NCBI RefSeq assembly: GCF_014635345.1
Contig: NZ_BMCU01000001.1
Span: 1,178,001-1,242,000, forward strand
DNA length: 64,000 bases
From: Rhodococcoides trifolii
GTDB lineage: Bacteria; Actinomycetota; Actinomycetes; Mycobacteriales; Mycobacteriaceae
Reading direction: 5' to 3'
In this document: piece by piece, positions 1-7,429 of the stretch
Layout: every line of letters begins with the position of its first letter
Position numbering within the stretch: the stretch's first letter is position 1
The notes under the pieces: generated by a model
What the model saw: the letters and a program-made list of their open reading frames with translations, nothing else
Databases searched by the model: none
What the model was told of the DNA's origin: nothing
Made by a program: the position numbers and the translations under genes

Positions 1-410
1 ACGAACTCGACGACGACTGGATGCCCTTTAAACCTTTCGTCGGCACGGCTCGTCGTGTCACGCCGCACGACAGCTCACTCGATCGAGTCGCCGAGATCAT
101 CGAGGAGTTCGCTCGGCGTGGTCTGATGACGATTGGCGGGTGGTCGACCGTGACCCGCACATGGGAGCCCTGGACGGTGCCTCTTTCCGAGGCGATGCAT
201 CGCATCGCGAACGGCCACGACGGTGAAGTTGGTTACCGCAACGCCACAGAAGATCAGTTGGGTTCCATGGAGGTATTTCGCGGCGAAATCACTCAGGATG
301 GCAAGGATCTTCTGTCCACACTGGGGTCGCCGTACGAGAAGTACGGCGACCCATGGGAGGGGGACAGGTATCTCTCGGCCGAGGGCGACTTCCCGAAATG
401 GGAACAGTGA
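1..410 (+). CDS. Hypothetical protein, 5' end outside window
   Basis: An open frame enters from the left edge (in frame from base 3) and ends at 410. The first internal ATG is at 21, but the residues before it (ELDDDW) continue the same frame, so the true start is probably upstream. The visible product is about 135 residues, acidic and soluble, ending in FPKWEQ. I see no signal peptide, membrane segment or recognisable motif. The downstream SRPBCC gene starts about 40 bases later on the same strand, so the two may be co-transcribed. Function unknown. Confidence 0.6.
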   Translation, partial: ELDDDWMPFKPFVGTARRVTPHDSSLDRVAEIIEEFARRGLMTIGGWSTVTRTWEPWTVPLSEAMHRIANGHDGEVGYRNATEDQLGSMEVFRGEITQDGKDLLSTLGSPYEKYGDPWEGDRYLSAEGDFPKWEQ

Positions 411-450
411 CGCCGGCTCTGCCGCTGACGCTCATGCCACAATCGCCACC

Positions 451-912
451 ATGACCTCCTACGAACACTCGGACTCCATCACCATCGCCGCCTCCCCGGC
501 CGACGTCTACGCCCTGGTCTCCGACGTCACCCGCACCGGCGAGTGGAGTCCCATCTGCGAGGCGTGTTGGTGGACCGAAGGCGACGGTGGCGTCGGCTCG
601 ACCTTCACCGGCCGCAACGTCACCCCGGACCGCACCTGGGAGACTGTGTCGACGGTCGAAGCGGCCGAGCCCGGCAAGCGCTTCGGGTGGGCGGTGGCAG
701 GTGGCGTCGTACATTGGGCCTACATCCTCGAACCGGCCGACGGCGGTTCGACGACGCTGACCGAATCGTGGTCGTTCCCGGACGAGGGCGTCGAATACTT
801 CCATTCCAAGTACGGCGAGGACGCGCAGAAGGAGATCGACAACCGCGTCGCCGCAGCGCACGACGGCATCCCGCGGACCTTGGCGGCCATCAAGAGGGTC
901 GCCGAGTCCTGA
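451..912 (+). CDS. SRPBCC family protein (polyketide cyclase/START-like fold)
   Basis: A 153-residue soluble protein. The N-terminus (DSITIAASPADVYALVSDV) is the usual first strand and helix of SRPBCC/Polyketide_cyc2 proteins. The body has the expected alternating strands (FTGRNVTP, TWETVSTVEAAEPGKRFGW) and a long C-terminal helix (IPRTLAAIKRVAES). Members bind hydrophobic ligands in a helix-grip pocket, and the ligand cannot be predicted. The ATG at 451 was chosen because the domain begins at residue 6; an in-frame extension back to 223 overlaps the preceding gene and looks non-coding. A second SRPBCC gene lies at 12922-13407. Confidence 0.85.
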   Translation: MTSYEHSDSITIAASPADVYALVSDVTRTGEWSPICEACWWTEGDGGVGSTFTGRNVTPDRTWETVSTVEAAEPGKRFGWAVAGGVVHWAYILEPADGGSTTLTESWSFPDEGVEYFHSKYGEDAQKEIDNRVAAAHDGIPRTLAAIKRVAES

Positions 913-924
913 TGCACTCCGTCT

Positions 925-1293
925 TCAGGCTCGGTCGTGCAGGGTGACGTGGTACCCGTCCGGGTCGGCGAAGGTGAATGTGCGGCCGAAGGGTCCGTCG
1001 ATGGGCGCGGAGGCGATGGTGTGTCCGTCCGCGACCAGTGAATCGTGGATTTCCTGAACGTCGTTGGCGTGGAACCAGATCGCTGCGCCGATTCCAGGCT
1101 GGGGAGTCGAGTTCAGGTCGGTGCCGGGGACAACTTCGCGTAGTGCAAACGCAATCGGCTTCGTCTCGAAGACCACTGCGTGAGGAGGTCCTGCCGGCGA
1201 GCGAACAAGGCCGAGGTACTTCTCGTAGAACGCCTGCGAAGCGTCGAGGTCGCGTGCTTGGAACGAGATGAAGTCGGGGCCAGTGGCGGGCAT
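925..1293 (-). CDS. VOC family (glyoxalase/bleomycin resistance-like) protein
   Basis: A 122-residue single-domain protein of the vicinal oxygen chelate superfamily. It has FISFQARDLDASQAFYEKYLGL at the N-terminus (first beta-alpha-beta unit) and GRTFTFADPDGYHVTLHD at the C-terminus, the classic end of the second unit. Such proteins dimerise to form a metal site, and substrates range from methylglyoxal adducts to antibiotics. The ATG has a strong AGGAGG ribosome-binding site five bases upstream. It is divergent from the marR gene, and the palindromic operator at 1314-1357 lies between them, so it is probably controlled by that MarR protein. Confidence 0.88.
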   Translation of the reverse strand: MPATGPDFISFQARDLDASQAFYEKYLGLVRSPAGPPHAVVFETKPIAFALREVVPGTDLNSTPQPGIGAAIWFHANDVQEIHDSLVADGHTIASAPIDGPFGRTFTFADPDGYHVTLHDRA

Positions 1294-1313
1294 GTATTCC
1301 TCCTAGGAAGTCG

Positions 1314-1357
1314 TGTCAGTTTTCTGACATACATCAATGTATGTCAGGATACTGACA
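1314..1357. promoter_or_regulatory. Palindromic operator between VOC and marR genes
   Basis: Nested inverted repeats share one centre (between 1335 and 1336). An inner perfect 11-base arm, CTGACATACAT (1324-1334), mirrors ATGTATGTCAG (1337-1347). An outer perfect 7-base arm, TGTCAGT (1314-1320), mirrors ACTGACA (1351-1357). The last base is the A of the marR ATG at 1357, so a bound dimer would cover the marR start, and the marR transcript may be leaderless. The symmetry is seen directly; binding by the adjacent MarR protein is inferred. Confidence 0.75.
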
Positions 1358-1800
1358 TGAGTCAAGACGGGATCGAACTCGAATCGTCACTGGGCTACCT
1401 GCTGAAGGAAGCGTCCAGTGCTCTCCGCGCGGCCATGGAGGAGGTGCTGCGCCCGCTGGGGATGAGTGTGACGCACTATTCGTGTCTCGAGCTGCTGGCT
1501 CAGCGCCCGGGTTTGTCGAACTCCGAACTCGCACGAGGAGCGTTCGTCACCAGGCAGTCGATGAATGTTCTGCTGCAGGCCTTGGAACGGGACGGTTACG
1601 TGAGCAGGCCCGCGGCGGCACCCGTCGGAAAAGCGCTCCCCGCACAGCTCACTCCTCGTGGCCGTAGGAGCCTCGCGAAAGCGAGCGCTGCCGTTCGTTT
1701 CGTCGAGATCCGGATGCTGTCCGGGATGAGCGAGACCGAGCGGGCCGGCGCATTCCACCTGTTGCACAGCATGATCGAATCGCTGAACGACCGTGAGTAG
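1357..1800 (+). CDS. MarR family transcriptional regulator
   Basis: A 147-residue winged-helix regulator. LGYLLKEASSALRAAMEEVL is the dimerisation helix. GLSNSELARGAFVTRQSMNVLLQALERDGYV is the DNA-binding helix-turn-helix, followed by the wing (RPAAAPVGKALPAQLTPRG) and a C-terminal dimer helix. Family members usually repress their own gene and a divergent neighbour until a phenolic or similar ligand binds. The start at 1357 begins the family N-terminus and lies inside the palindromic operator, which supports autorepression. The divergent VOC gene is the likely second target. Confidence 0.9.
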   Translation: MSQDGIELESSLGYLLKEASSALRAAMEEVLRPLGMSVTHYSCLELLAQRPGLSNSELARGAFVTRQSMNVLLQALERDGYVSRPAAAPVGKALPAQLTPRGRRSLAKASAAVRFVEIRMLSGMSETERAGAFHLLHSMIESLNDRE

Positions 1801-1810
1801 ATCCCGGAAC

Positions 1811-3112
1811 TTACAGCTCCCCCTCGGCCATCCGCGCCAGCGTCTCCGTCAGAACATCGGTTCCGGTGATCAGGTCCTGATCGTGCGTGTACTCGTTCTC
1901 GGCGTGTGAGACACCGTCGACGCTGGGGACGAAGAGCATGACCGTCGGGACGACGTCTTTCATGTTGGTGCTGTCGTGTCCGGCGCGCGTCCGCACGTTC
2001 TGCCGACTGATCCCCAGGTCGTCGATCACCCGACCGGCCAGCTCGACGCCTTCGGGCGTGTAGGTGTGGCCCTTCCATCGATGCGCGAATCGACGTTGGA
2101 TTTCGACGTCGGCCTTCAGTTCGATCTCGGCGAAGGCCCTGTTCAGGGCCTCGTCCGCGTCATCGAGTAGTTCGTCCGACGAGGAGCGCAGGTCCAGATG
2201 CATGTGCACTTCCCGGGCCACCACGACGGGCGAGTTCGGATACACCGTCAGCTGTCCGCAGGATGTGTGCAGGCTGTCGCCGTACCGATCTGCAAGATCG
2301 CGCAGAGCCACCACGGCGAGGGAGGCGCCGTACAGCGCGTCCTGACGGTCGGCGATGGCAGTCGCACCGGTGTGCGCTTGGGATCCCACCACCGAGATCT
2401 CGTATTTGTTTGCGCCCCAGGTGGAGTCGACGAGCCCCATCGTGATGCCAGCTTTGTCGAGCTCGCGCCCCTGTTCGATGTGAATCTCCGCGTACGACGC
2501 GACCATCAACCCGCCCTCGGTGTGATGGTCGCCGACAGTGAAGACGTCGTGCTCGCCGAGCATGTCGAGATCTCCGAGTGCCTGACCGACGGTCGTACCG
2601 GCAGAATCCGTTGTCGTCAACGCTGTTTCGAGAGTGATCTTGCCGGTGAAGACGCCCGAACCCTGCATCGACGGTTTGAATCGCGACCCCTCCTCGTTGA
2701 ACCAATTGACGACAGCGAGGTTGAACTTCGCTGCCTTCGGGTGCGCCTCGTAGTAATTCCGCAATCGGTTCATGGCATGTGCAGCCGCGAGTACACCGTA
2801 GGCACCGTCGTACTTACCGCCCCGCGGCTGTGAATCGAGGTGTGACCCGGCCAGGACGTACGGAGCTCCCGGGACCAATTCGAACAGGCCGAACTGGTTC
2901 CCGACGCGGTCGTAGGAGACGGTGAAGCCGCGGTCGGTGAGCCAGGTGGACAACCACTCTCGGTTGGCCCCGTCCTCAGCTGTGGCCGCCTGCCGTTCCA
3001 CACCGCCCGCCTGCGTAGCCCCGAACGTCGACATGGTGACGAAGTCGGCGATGAGAGCATCGTTAGCGGTCGGGTCGGACGGAACCCGGATCTGGTCTGT
3101 GCCGGTGGTCAT
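1811..3112 (-). CDS. M20 family Zn-dependent amidohydrolase (N-carbamoyl-amino acid hydrolase / allantoate amidohydrolase-like)
   Basis: A 433-residue enzyme of the M20 peptidase-like hydantoinase/carbamoylase family. Metal-ligand motifs are visible: GSHLDSQPRGGKYDGAYG (His91, Asp102), NWFNEEGSRF (Glu140/Glu141) and EIHIEQG (His211). A late SHAENEY near residue 402 supplies another ligand. Known members hydrolyse N-carbamoyl-L-amino acids, beta-ureidopropionate or allantoate in the cytoplasm. No purine or pyrimidine degradation genes sit beside it, so the substrate is left open. It is convergent with marR (10-base gap) and appears monocistronic. Confidence 0.88.
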   Translation of the reverse strand: MTTGTDQIRVPSDPTANDALIADFVTMSTFGATQAGGVERQAATAEDGANREWLSTWLTDRGFTVSYDRVGNQFGLFELVPGAPYVLAGSHLDSQPRGGKYDGAYGVLAAAHAMNRLRNYYEAHPKAAKFNLAVVNWFNEEGSRFKPSMQGSGVFTGKITLETALTTTDSAGTTVGQALGDLDMLGEHDVFTVGDHHTEGGLMVASYAEIHIEQGRELDKAGITMGLVDSTWGANKYEISVVGSQAHTGATAIADRQDALYGASLAVVALRDLADRYGDSLHTSCGQLTVYPNSPVVVAREVHMHLDLRSSSDELLDDADEALNRAFAEIELKADVEIQRRFAHRWKGHTYTPEGVELAGRVIDDLGISRQNVRTRAGHDSTNMKDVVPTVMLFVPSVDGVSHAENEYTHDQDLITGTDVLTETLARMAEGEL

Positions 3113-3207
3113 GGGTTCAGTGTCGTCCTCACGGGTTCATTCGGCCAGACAAGCGGCGTCAGGTCGATATCTGTCTGTCGACCGTCGTCACGCGGCCGAA
3201 CGTTGGC

Positions 3208-3738
3208 TCAGTGACCCGGTGCCACCATCAACACCGCCTCGACCCGATGCTCACCCCACTGCTGCACCGCCGTCCCGATCTCGCGCCACCCCCGTCGCCG
3301 GTAGAAGCCGAGTGCGTCGCCGTTCGGCTCGACGAGCAGTACCGGCACCCGACCCGCTTCACCGGCTGCCTTGACTGCCTGATCGAGCAACAACGTCCCA
3401 CTGCCCCTCACGGAACCGTCGGTGACGAATCGCGACACGACGGCCAACCGGTCGGCGGTCACACCGGTCGCGCGCTGCCACTGAGCACTGGCCTCGTCCT
3501 CGCCGGCGTCATGTCCCGGTGTCGCTGTCGGGTGCAGCGCAATATGTCCGACGACGGCGCCGTCGTGCTCGGCCACCCAGGCGCCGAGCTCGTCCGACAC
3601 GGCAAGCCAATCTGCCCGCACCACAGTCGCGCGGACCGGGTATCCGAACAGCTCGTGGGAGCGTTGCAGGATGCGCAAGAGGGCGGGCATGTCGCCGTCC
3701 AGCCGGGGCCGCACGTGAATGTCGAAGGTGGAGACCAC
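3208..3738 (-). CDS. GNAT family N-acetyltransferase
   Basis: A 176-residue acetyltransferase with the GNAT order: IHVRPRLDGDMPALLRILQRS (alpha1), LGAWVAEHDGAVVGHIALHP (beta2-beta4), and the acetyl-CoA pyrophosphate loop in LAVVSRFVTDGSVRGSGTLL. The family C-terminus follows in VPVLLVEPNGDALGFYRRRGW. The start is a GTG at 3738. The acceptor substrate cannot be predicted. It is separated from the M20 gene by about 95 bases on the same strand and is divergent from the serine hydrolase gene at 3812. Confidence 0.88.
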   Translation of the reverse strand: MVSTFDIHVRPRLDGDMPALLRILQRSHELFGYPVRATVVRADWLAVSDELGAWVAEHDGAVVGHIALHPTATPGHDAGEDEASAQWQRATGVTADRLAVVSRFVTDGSVRGSGTLLLDQAVKAAGEAGRVPVLLVEPNGDALGFYRRRGWREIGTAVQQWGEHRVEAVLMVAPGH

Positions 3739-3811
3739 CTGGCAAGTGTAGGGAACCTTGACCCCACGAAACTAGTACGAGACCATCGCGCTACACCACG
3801 AGAGGAATTAT

Positions 3812-5194
3812 GTGCGCGCTCTTCGTCTGATGATCGTGTCCTTTGTTCTAATCGCCGTGACCACTACGAGTTCGGTTGCCGCGGAACCACTGTCGTCACC
3901 TGACCTGCAGCACTCCGTCGAACGCTGGTCATCGGAAGTCGGCGCTCCAGGCATGGCGGCGCAGATAGTCGACGTGAACGGGGTCGTTGCCGAGGCCGCC
4001 AGCGGAGTCGACCTCGAGACCCCCTTCGTCTGGGGTTCGGTGTCCAAACAGCTCACTGCAGCAACAGTGACGGGCCTTGGTATCGATCGCGCCAGGGCGG
4101 TCGTCGACGCGGTCCCGCAGGCGCGCGGCATGCTCGTCGATCCCTCCGTCACCGTCGACGACCTCGTTCACCACACAAGCGGACTGCCGCACGACATCAC
4201 GGTCACCGACGACTGGTCCCGTCGCGGATCGGCCACCGACGCGGTCGCGTCGATCGCAGCACCCGACGGCACCTCGCCGCGCGGCACGTTTCGCTACTCG
4301 AGCCTCAACTATCTGCTGTTGCAGGCCGTCATCGAACAACACACAGGAGGGACCTTTGCCGACGCCGTCACCCGCGAGGTCCTGGAACCATCCGGTGCCA
4401 CCTCGACGATCACCGATCCCGACGCGTTCGTCCGCGACGTCCCGCCGGGACACGTCCCCTTCTTCGGAACTGCGCGCGCGATCGACGTCGGAATCGACGC
4501 TGCTGGACTGGGATACGGCTACCTCGCCGGCTCCATCACCGACCTGGGTCGCTACGCATCGTGGCGATTGGGGGAGCTGCAGGGCGGGGAGAAGGACGTC
4601 CGAGGCGTCGACACCGGTCACGGAACCGAGTACGCGAACGGCTTGTATCGGGAGGACATCGGCGGGCAGAACGTGTGGTGGCATTCGGGTGCGGTGCCGG
4701 GCTACTACACCTACGTTGGCATGATTCCGGACACTGATACGGCAGTAGTGTTGGCGAGCAACCGCTATGGCGAGATGGAGTCGGAACGCATCGCAGCGGT
4801 GGGCCGAAACCTGACGACCATGGTGCTCGACGGTTCGACGACCGACCTTCCGAGTTCACTGGCGACCACCGTGGTGGGCGTCTTGTTGGGACTTGCGGCT
4901 GTTCTTCTGGCCGTGGCCGTCTGGATCGTGACGCGCTTCGCCACTGGGAGAACGCGTCGACGGTCGGTCCGCGGGGCAGTCGTCCGAGGAACGCTTGCCG
5001 TGGTGCTGGGCAGCGTCGTGGTGGTTGGGGCATTGCTCGGGGTGCCGGCTGTCGTCGGTGCATCATTGCCGGTGATGTGGTTGTGGGCTCCGGACGTGAC
5101 GGTCGCGTTCTGGGTTCTGCTGGCCGCAGTCCTTGCGACGACGGTGGTGGTCGTCGTGAGTCAGGTGGTGTCGCGCCGCCCGACGACTCACTAG
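3812..5194 (+). CDS. Secreted serine hydrolase (class C beta-lactamase fold) with C-terminal membrane segments
   Basis: A 460-residue exported protein. A signal peptide covers about residues 1-24 (MIVSFVLIAVTTTSSVAA). The penicillin-binding/beta-lactamase domain carries the catalytic Ser-x-x-Lys as SVSK (Ser76, Lys79) and the second motif in FRYSSLNYLLLQ. VWWHSGAVPGYYTYVG fits the third-motif region (HSG). After residue about 350 there are three hydrophobic segments, so the catalytic domain is probably held outside the cell by a membrane tail. Family members are D-Ala-D-Ala peptidases or esterases. The start is GTG at 3812 with AGAGGA at 3801-3806; the nearby ATG at 3810 is out of frame and stops quickly. 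Confidence 0.85.
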   Translation: MRALRLMIVSFVLIAVTTTSSVAAEPLSSPDLQHSVERWSSEVGAPGMAAQIVDVNGVVAEAASGVDLETPFVWGSVSKQLTAATVTGLGIDRARAVVDAVPQARGMLVDPSVTVDDLVHHTSGLPHDITVTDDWSRRGSATDAVASIAAPDGTSPRGTFRYSSLNYLLLQAVIEQHTGGTFADAVTREVLEPSGATSTITDPDAFVRDVPPGHVPFFGTARAIDVGIDAAGLGYGYLAGSITDLGRYASWRLGELQGGEKDVRGVDTGHGTEYANGLYREDIGGQNVWWHSGAVPGYYTYVGMIPDTDTAVVLASNRYGEMESERIAAVGRNLTTMVLDGSTTDLPSSLATTVVGVLLGLAAVLLAVAVWIVTRFATGRTRRRSVRGAVVRGTLAVVLGSVVVVGALLGVPAVVGASLPVMWLWAPDVTVAFWVLLAAVLATTVVVVVSQVVSRRPTTH

Positions 5195-5242
5195 TGGATG
5201 TCGGGCTCGCTCCGCATACTGAGGCAGACACAAGGAGGGGCG

Positions 5243-6046
5243 ATGAAGAATCCGTTCGATCGGCGGTCCAAGGACCAGCGAGCAATCGACGACGCCGTGG
5301 TCGGGTTGGCTCAACCGTCGTGGTCCGAGTCGACGACATCGGAGGCGACGCAGTACGTCCGGCTGGCTCTCGACGCGTGGCGCCAGATCGTCGGTAACGC
5401 GGATGCGCAGCGATTGTCCGAAGCTAAGCGCCTCGATCGTGTCCGTAGCGTTGTCGACCGACGACCCGGTTCTCGAAAACTCGACCCTGCAGAGTCGGCT
5501 CGCATCAAAGCAATTCGAGCGTCGGCAAGCGGGCGCATCGCTGTGGCGGCGGTGGTCATCGCGACCGCCATCGAGGAGCTCGATGTATGGACCGCACACG
5601 AGGTGTCACACCGCGTCGTGCGTATCGACCTGTCCGAGGAGATCGCGGCTATCGCGCGCAGCGCGTACCTGCTGGAGAAGGCCGTCGAGCGTCTGGACGC
5701 GCCGGTGGGTCACCTCGCGAAGGACGACGATGTCATGCGCATCTACCGGGAGCGCCAAGCAGCGCTCGCGGACCGTCAGCAGGTGCTGATCGGACGGTTG
5801 TCGGCGCTCCGCAATTACTACGACGGCTTGGCGGCGATGCAGAGGGAACTGGAACGGATGCGGTGGATTCAGAAGCACAGCGAACCCGACGCCGAGGAAA
5901 TGCTGGCGCGCGAAGGCGATGAGCTGGGCTCGATGACGCTGACCGCGGCGCGTGACATGTTTGACGAGGCGACGGGTCGGCTGAGCGTTCAGATGCAGGA
6001 GGCAGTGGAGCGGTTGCGGGGGGAGGCCTCGTCGCCGAGGGAGTAA
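5243..6046 (+). CDS. Hypothetical coiled-coil-rich protein
   Basis: A 267-residue soluble protein without a family I recognise. It is highly charged and helical, with likely coiled-coil stretches in the second half (MRIYRERQAALADRQQVLIG, YDGLAAMQRELERMRWIQKH, LSVQMQEAVERLR). A weakly hydrophobic segment (GRIAVAAVVIATAIEELDVW) is too short and polar for a clear membrane helix. The ATG at 5243 was chosen over an in-frame GTG/ATG 45 bases upstream because of the AAGGAGG at 5232-5238. It is followed within 25 bases by a lipoprotein gene on the same strand, suggesting an operon of unknown role. Confidence 0.7.
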   Translation: MKNPFDRRSKDQRAIDDAVVGLAQPSWSESTTSEATQYVRLALDAWRQIVGNADAQRLSEAKRLDRVRSVVDRRPGSRKLDPAESARIKAIRASASGRIAVAAVVIATAIEELDVWTAHEVSHRVVRIDLSEEIAAIARSAYLLEKAVERLDAPVGHLAKDDDVMRIYRERQAALADRQQVLIGRLSALRNYYDGLAAMQRELERMRWIQKHSEPDAEEMLAREGDELGSMTLTAARDMFDEATGRLSVQMQEAVERLRGEASSPRE

Positions 6047-6068
6047 CGCTTCGCCTGAAAAGGACGGT

Positions 6069-6611
6069 ATGTCCGACGTGAAGTCACTACTCCTCGCCTG
6101 TTCGCTGATTCTGCTTGTGTTAGGCGTGACTAGCTGCTCGAACAATGTCCAGCAGGCAAGCGGGCCGATTTTGAGCTCGAACACTGCATCAAGCACGACC
6201 GAAACGACTACTGTCGCACCAATAACGACGCAGTCCTCGAAGTCCGTGCCAGAGCCGACCGCTACTGAGGCGACGACGTATGAAGCACCGGCAATCGAAT
6301 ATGTCGAGCCTTACATTGTCGATTGTCAGCCCGGCATGGGCCCCATCGAGACCTTTTGGTCAGACGGTACCCAAACTGGGTGGAGCGACTATTGCCAAGC
6401 AGTCCACGACGAGTCGTTGCGCGGCGAGGTCGAGGCCAATACGGCGGTGTGCGAGACCGACCTCTGCGTTTACCCGAACGGTGCGTCGTACCCGAATCCG
6501 AACTATCGGGTAGTTCCGACACCGTCGCCGTGGGTACAGGGGCAACTTGATTGGCAGAACTGCTTAGACGCTGGCAACACACAGGAATATTGCCGTATGA
6601 CGTTGAACTAA
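6069..6611 (+). CDS. Putative secreted lipoprotein, function unknown
   Basis: A 180-residue predicted lipoprotein. A hydrophobic signal (SLLLACSLILLVLGVTSC) ends in a lipobox with the lipidated cysteine at residue 23. It is followed by a Ser/Thr-rich linker to about residue 75, as is common for actinobacterial surface lipoproteins. The C-terminal part has six cysteines (DCQPGM, DYCQAV, VCETDLC, QNCLDAG, EYCRMT), which may form disulfides outside the cell. I recognise no family. It lies between the coiled-coil gene and a PH-domain gene on the same strand. Confidence 0.72.
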   Translation: MSDVKSLLLACSLILLVLGVTSCSNNVQQASGPILSSNTASSTTETTTVAPITTQSSKSVPEPTATEATTYEAPAIEYVEPYIVDCQPGMGPIETFWSDGTQTGWSDYCQAVHDESLRGEVEANTAVCETDLCVYPNGASYPNPNYRVVPTPSPWVQGQLDWQNCLDAGNTQEYCRMTLN

Positions 6612-6709
6612 AGGCTAAACTTCGCTCGGTATTGCAATTATCCGCGAAGTCCCGATCACCCAAATTTCTCAGGATCTTACGACGCAAACATTTCAAGAAG
6701 GAGACTGCA

Positions 6710-7087
6710 ATGGGATTGCTAGACGGCATGATTGGTAACGCCGGCAGGATCGACCCTAGGGCTGCGCACGAAGAATTCAGCCGGCTCCTCGGCGAGGGGG
6801 AGCAGATCCACGCGGCTTACAAGCTCGTGCGGGACGCGTTCCTGTTCACGAACCGCCGACTAATTATGGTGGACAAGCAGGGGCTGACCGGGAAGAAAGT
6901 CGAGTACCACAGTGTTCTCTACCGCGCTATCACGCATTTTTCGGTAGAAACAGCGGGCACTTTCGATCTCGACGCTGAACTGAAGATCTGGATCTCCGGG
7001 AATCCGGCACCCATACAGAAGCAGTTCAACAAGGCTGTGGACATCTATGAGGTGCAGGGCATTCTGTCGCACTTTGTAGCTGTGTAA
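6710..7087 (+). CDS. Bacterial PH-domain protein
   Basis: A 125-residue protein resembling the bacterial pleckstrin-homology (bPH, PF08000-like) family. It has ILGEGEQ-type (LLGEGEQIHAAYKLVRDAFLFTNRRLIMVDKQG) and KVEYHSVLYRAITHFSVETAGTFDLDAELKIW, the ordered strands of that fold, and a C-terminal helix. The role of stand-alone bPH proteins is largely unknown, and they form oligomeric rings in structures. The start at 6710 is fixed by the AAGAAGGAGA at 6695-6704; an in-frame extension to 6551 overlaps the lipoprotein gene. It is convergent with the immunity gene at 7139. Confidence 0.78.
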   Translation: MGLLDGMIGNAGRIDPRAAHEEFSRLLGEGEQIHAAYKLVRDAFLFTNRRLIMVDKQGLTGKKVEYHSVLYRAITHFSVETAGTFDLDAELKIWISGNPAPIQKQFNKAVDIYEVQGILSHFVAV

Positions 7088-7138
7088 GAACATCGACCAC
7101 GGTTTTGCCGCCCTGCTCGCGCAGTATCGCGGTGGACT

Positions 7139-7429
7139 TCAGCTGTAGAGCACGTCGAAGGCGCGCCGGGCACGCGCGCGTAATTCGTCTGGACCGATAT
7201 CTTTGGGGCCATCTCGCAGGCCCGGATCCTCTACGTAGTCGTCAACGTCGAAGAATAGTCTCTCCAGAGTGTCGTATTCAGATCCCGAGACCTGTGTTCT
7301 GTCATCTTTGAAGTGCCTCAGGTATGCAGCTTCGAACTCACTTGCAGAGGTCGAACCGGAAACGAATGAGCCAATGATCTCGCGGTAACTCTCGATCATT
7401 GCGCTGACCGACTGCTCGGTGCTTGCCAT
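7139..7429 (-). CDS. Colicin D-type immunity protein
   Basis: A 96-residue acidic protein resembling the bacterial self-protective colicin-like immunity family (colicin D immunity). The segment YDTLERLFFDVDDYVEDPGL followed by DELRARARRAF matches the family core. Its length is close to ImmD (about 87 residues). The start is placed at the ATG at 7429, which overlaps the toxin stop as TGATG and has GGTGGAGG just upstream. A longer frame from 7492 would overlap the toxin tip by 64 bases. This coupling guarantees immunity synthesis with each toxin molecule. It presumably plugs the tRNase active site. Confidence 0.75.
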   Translation of the reverse strand: MASTEQSVSAMIESYREIIGSFVSGSTSASEFEAAYLRHFKDDRTQVSGSEYDTLERLFFDVDDYVEDPGLRDGPKDIGPDELRARARRAFDVLYS

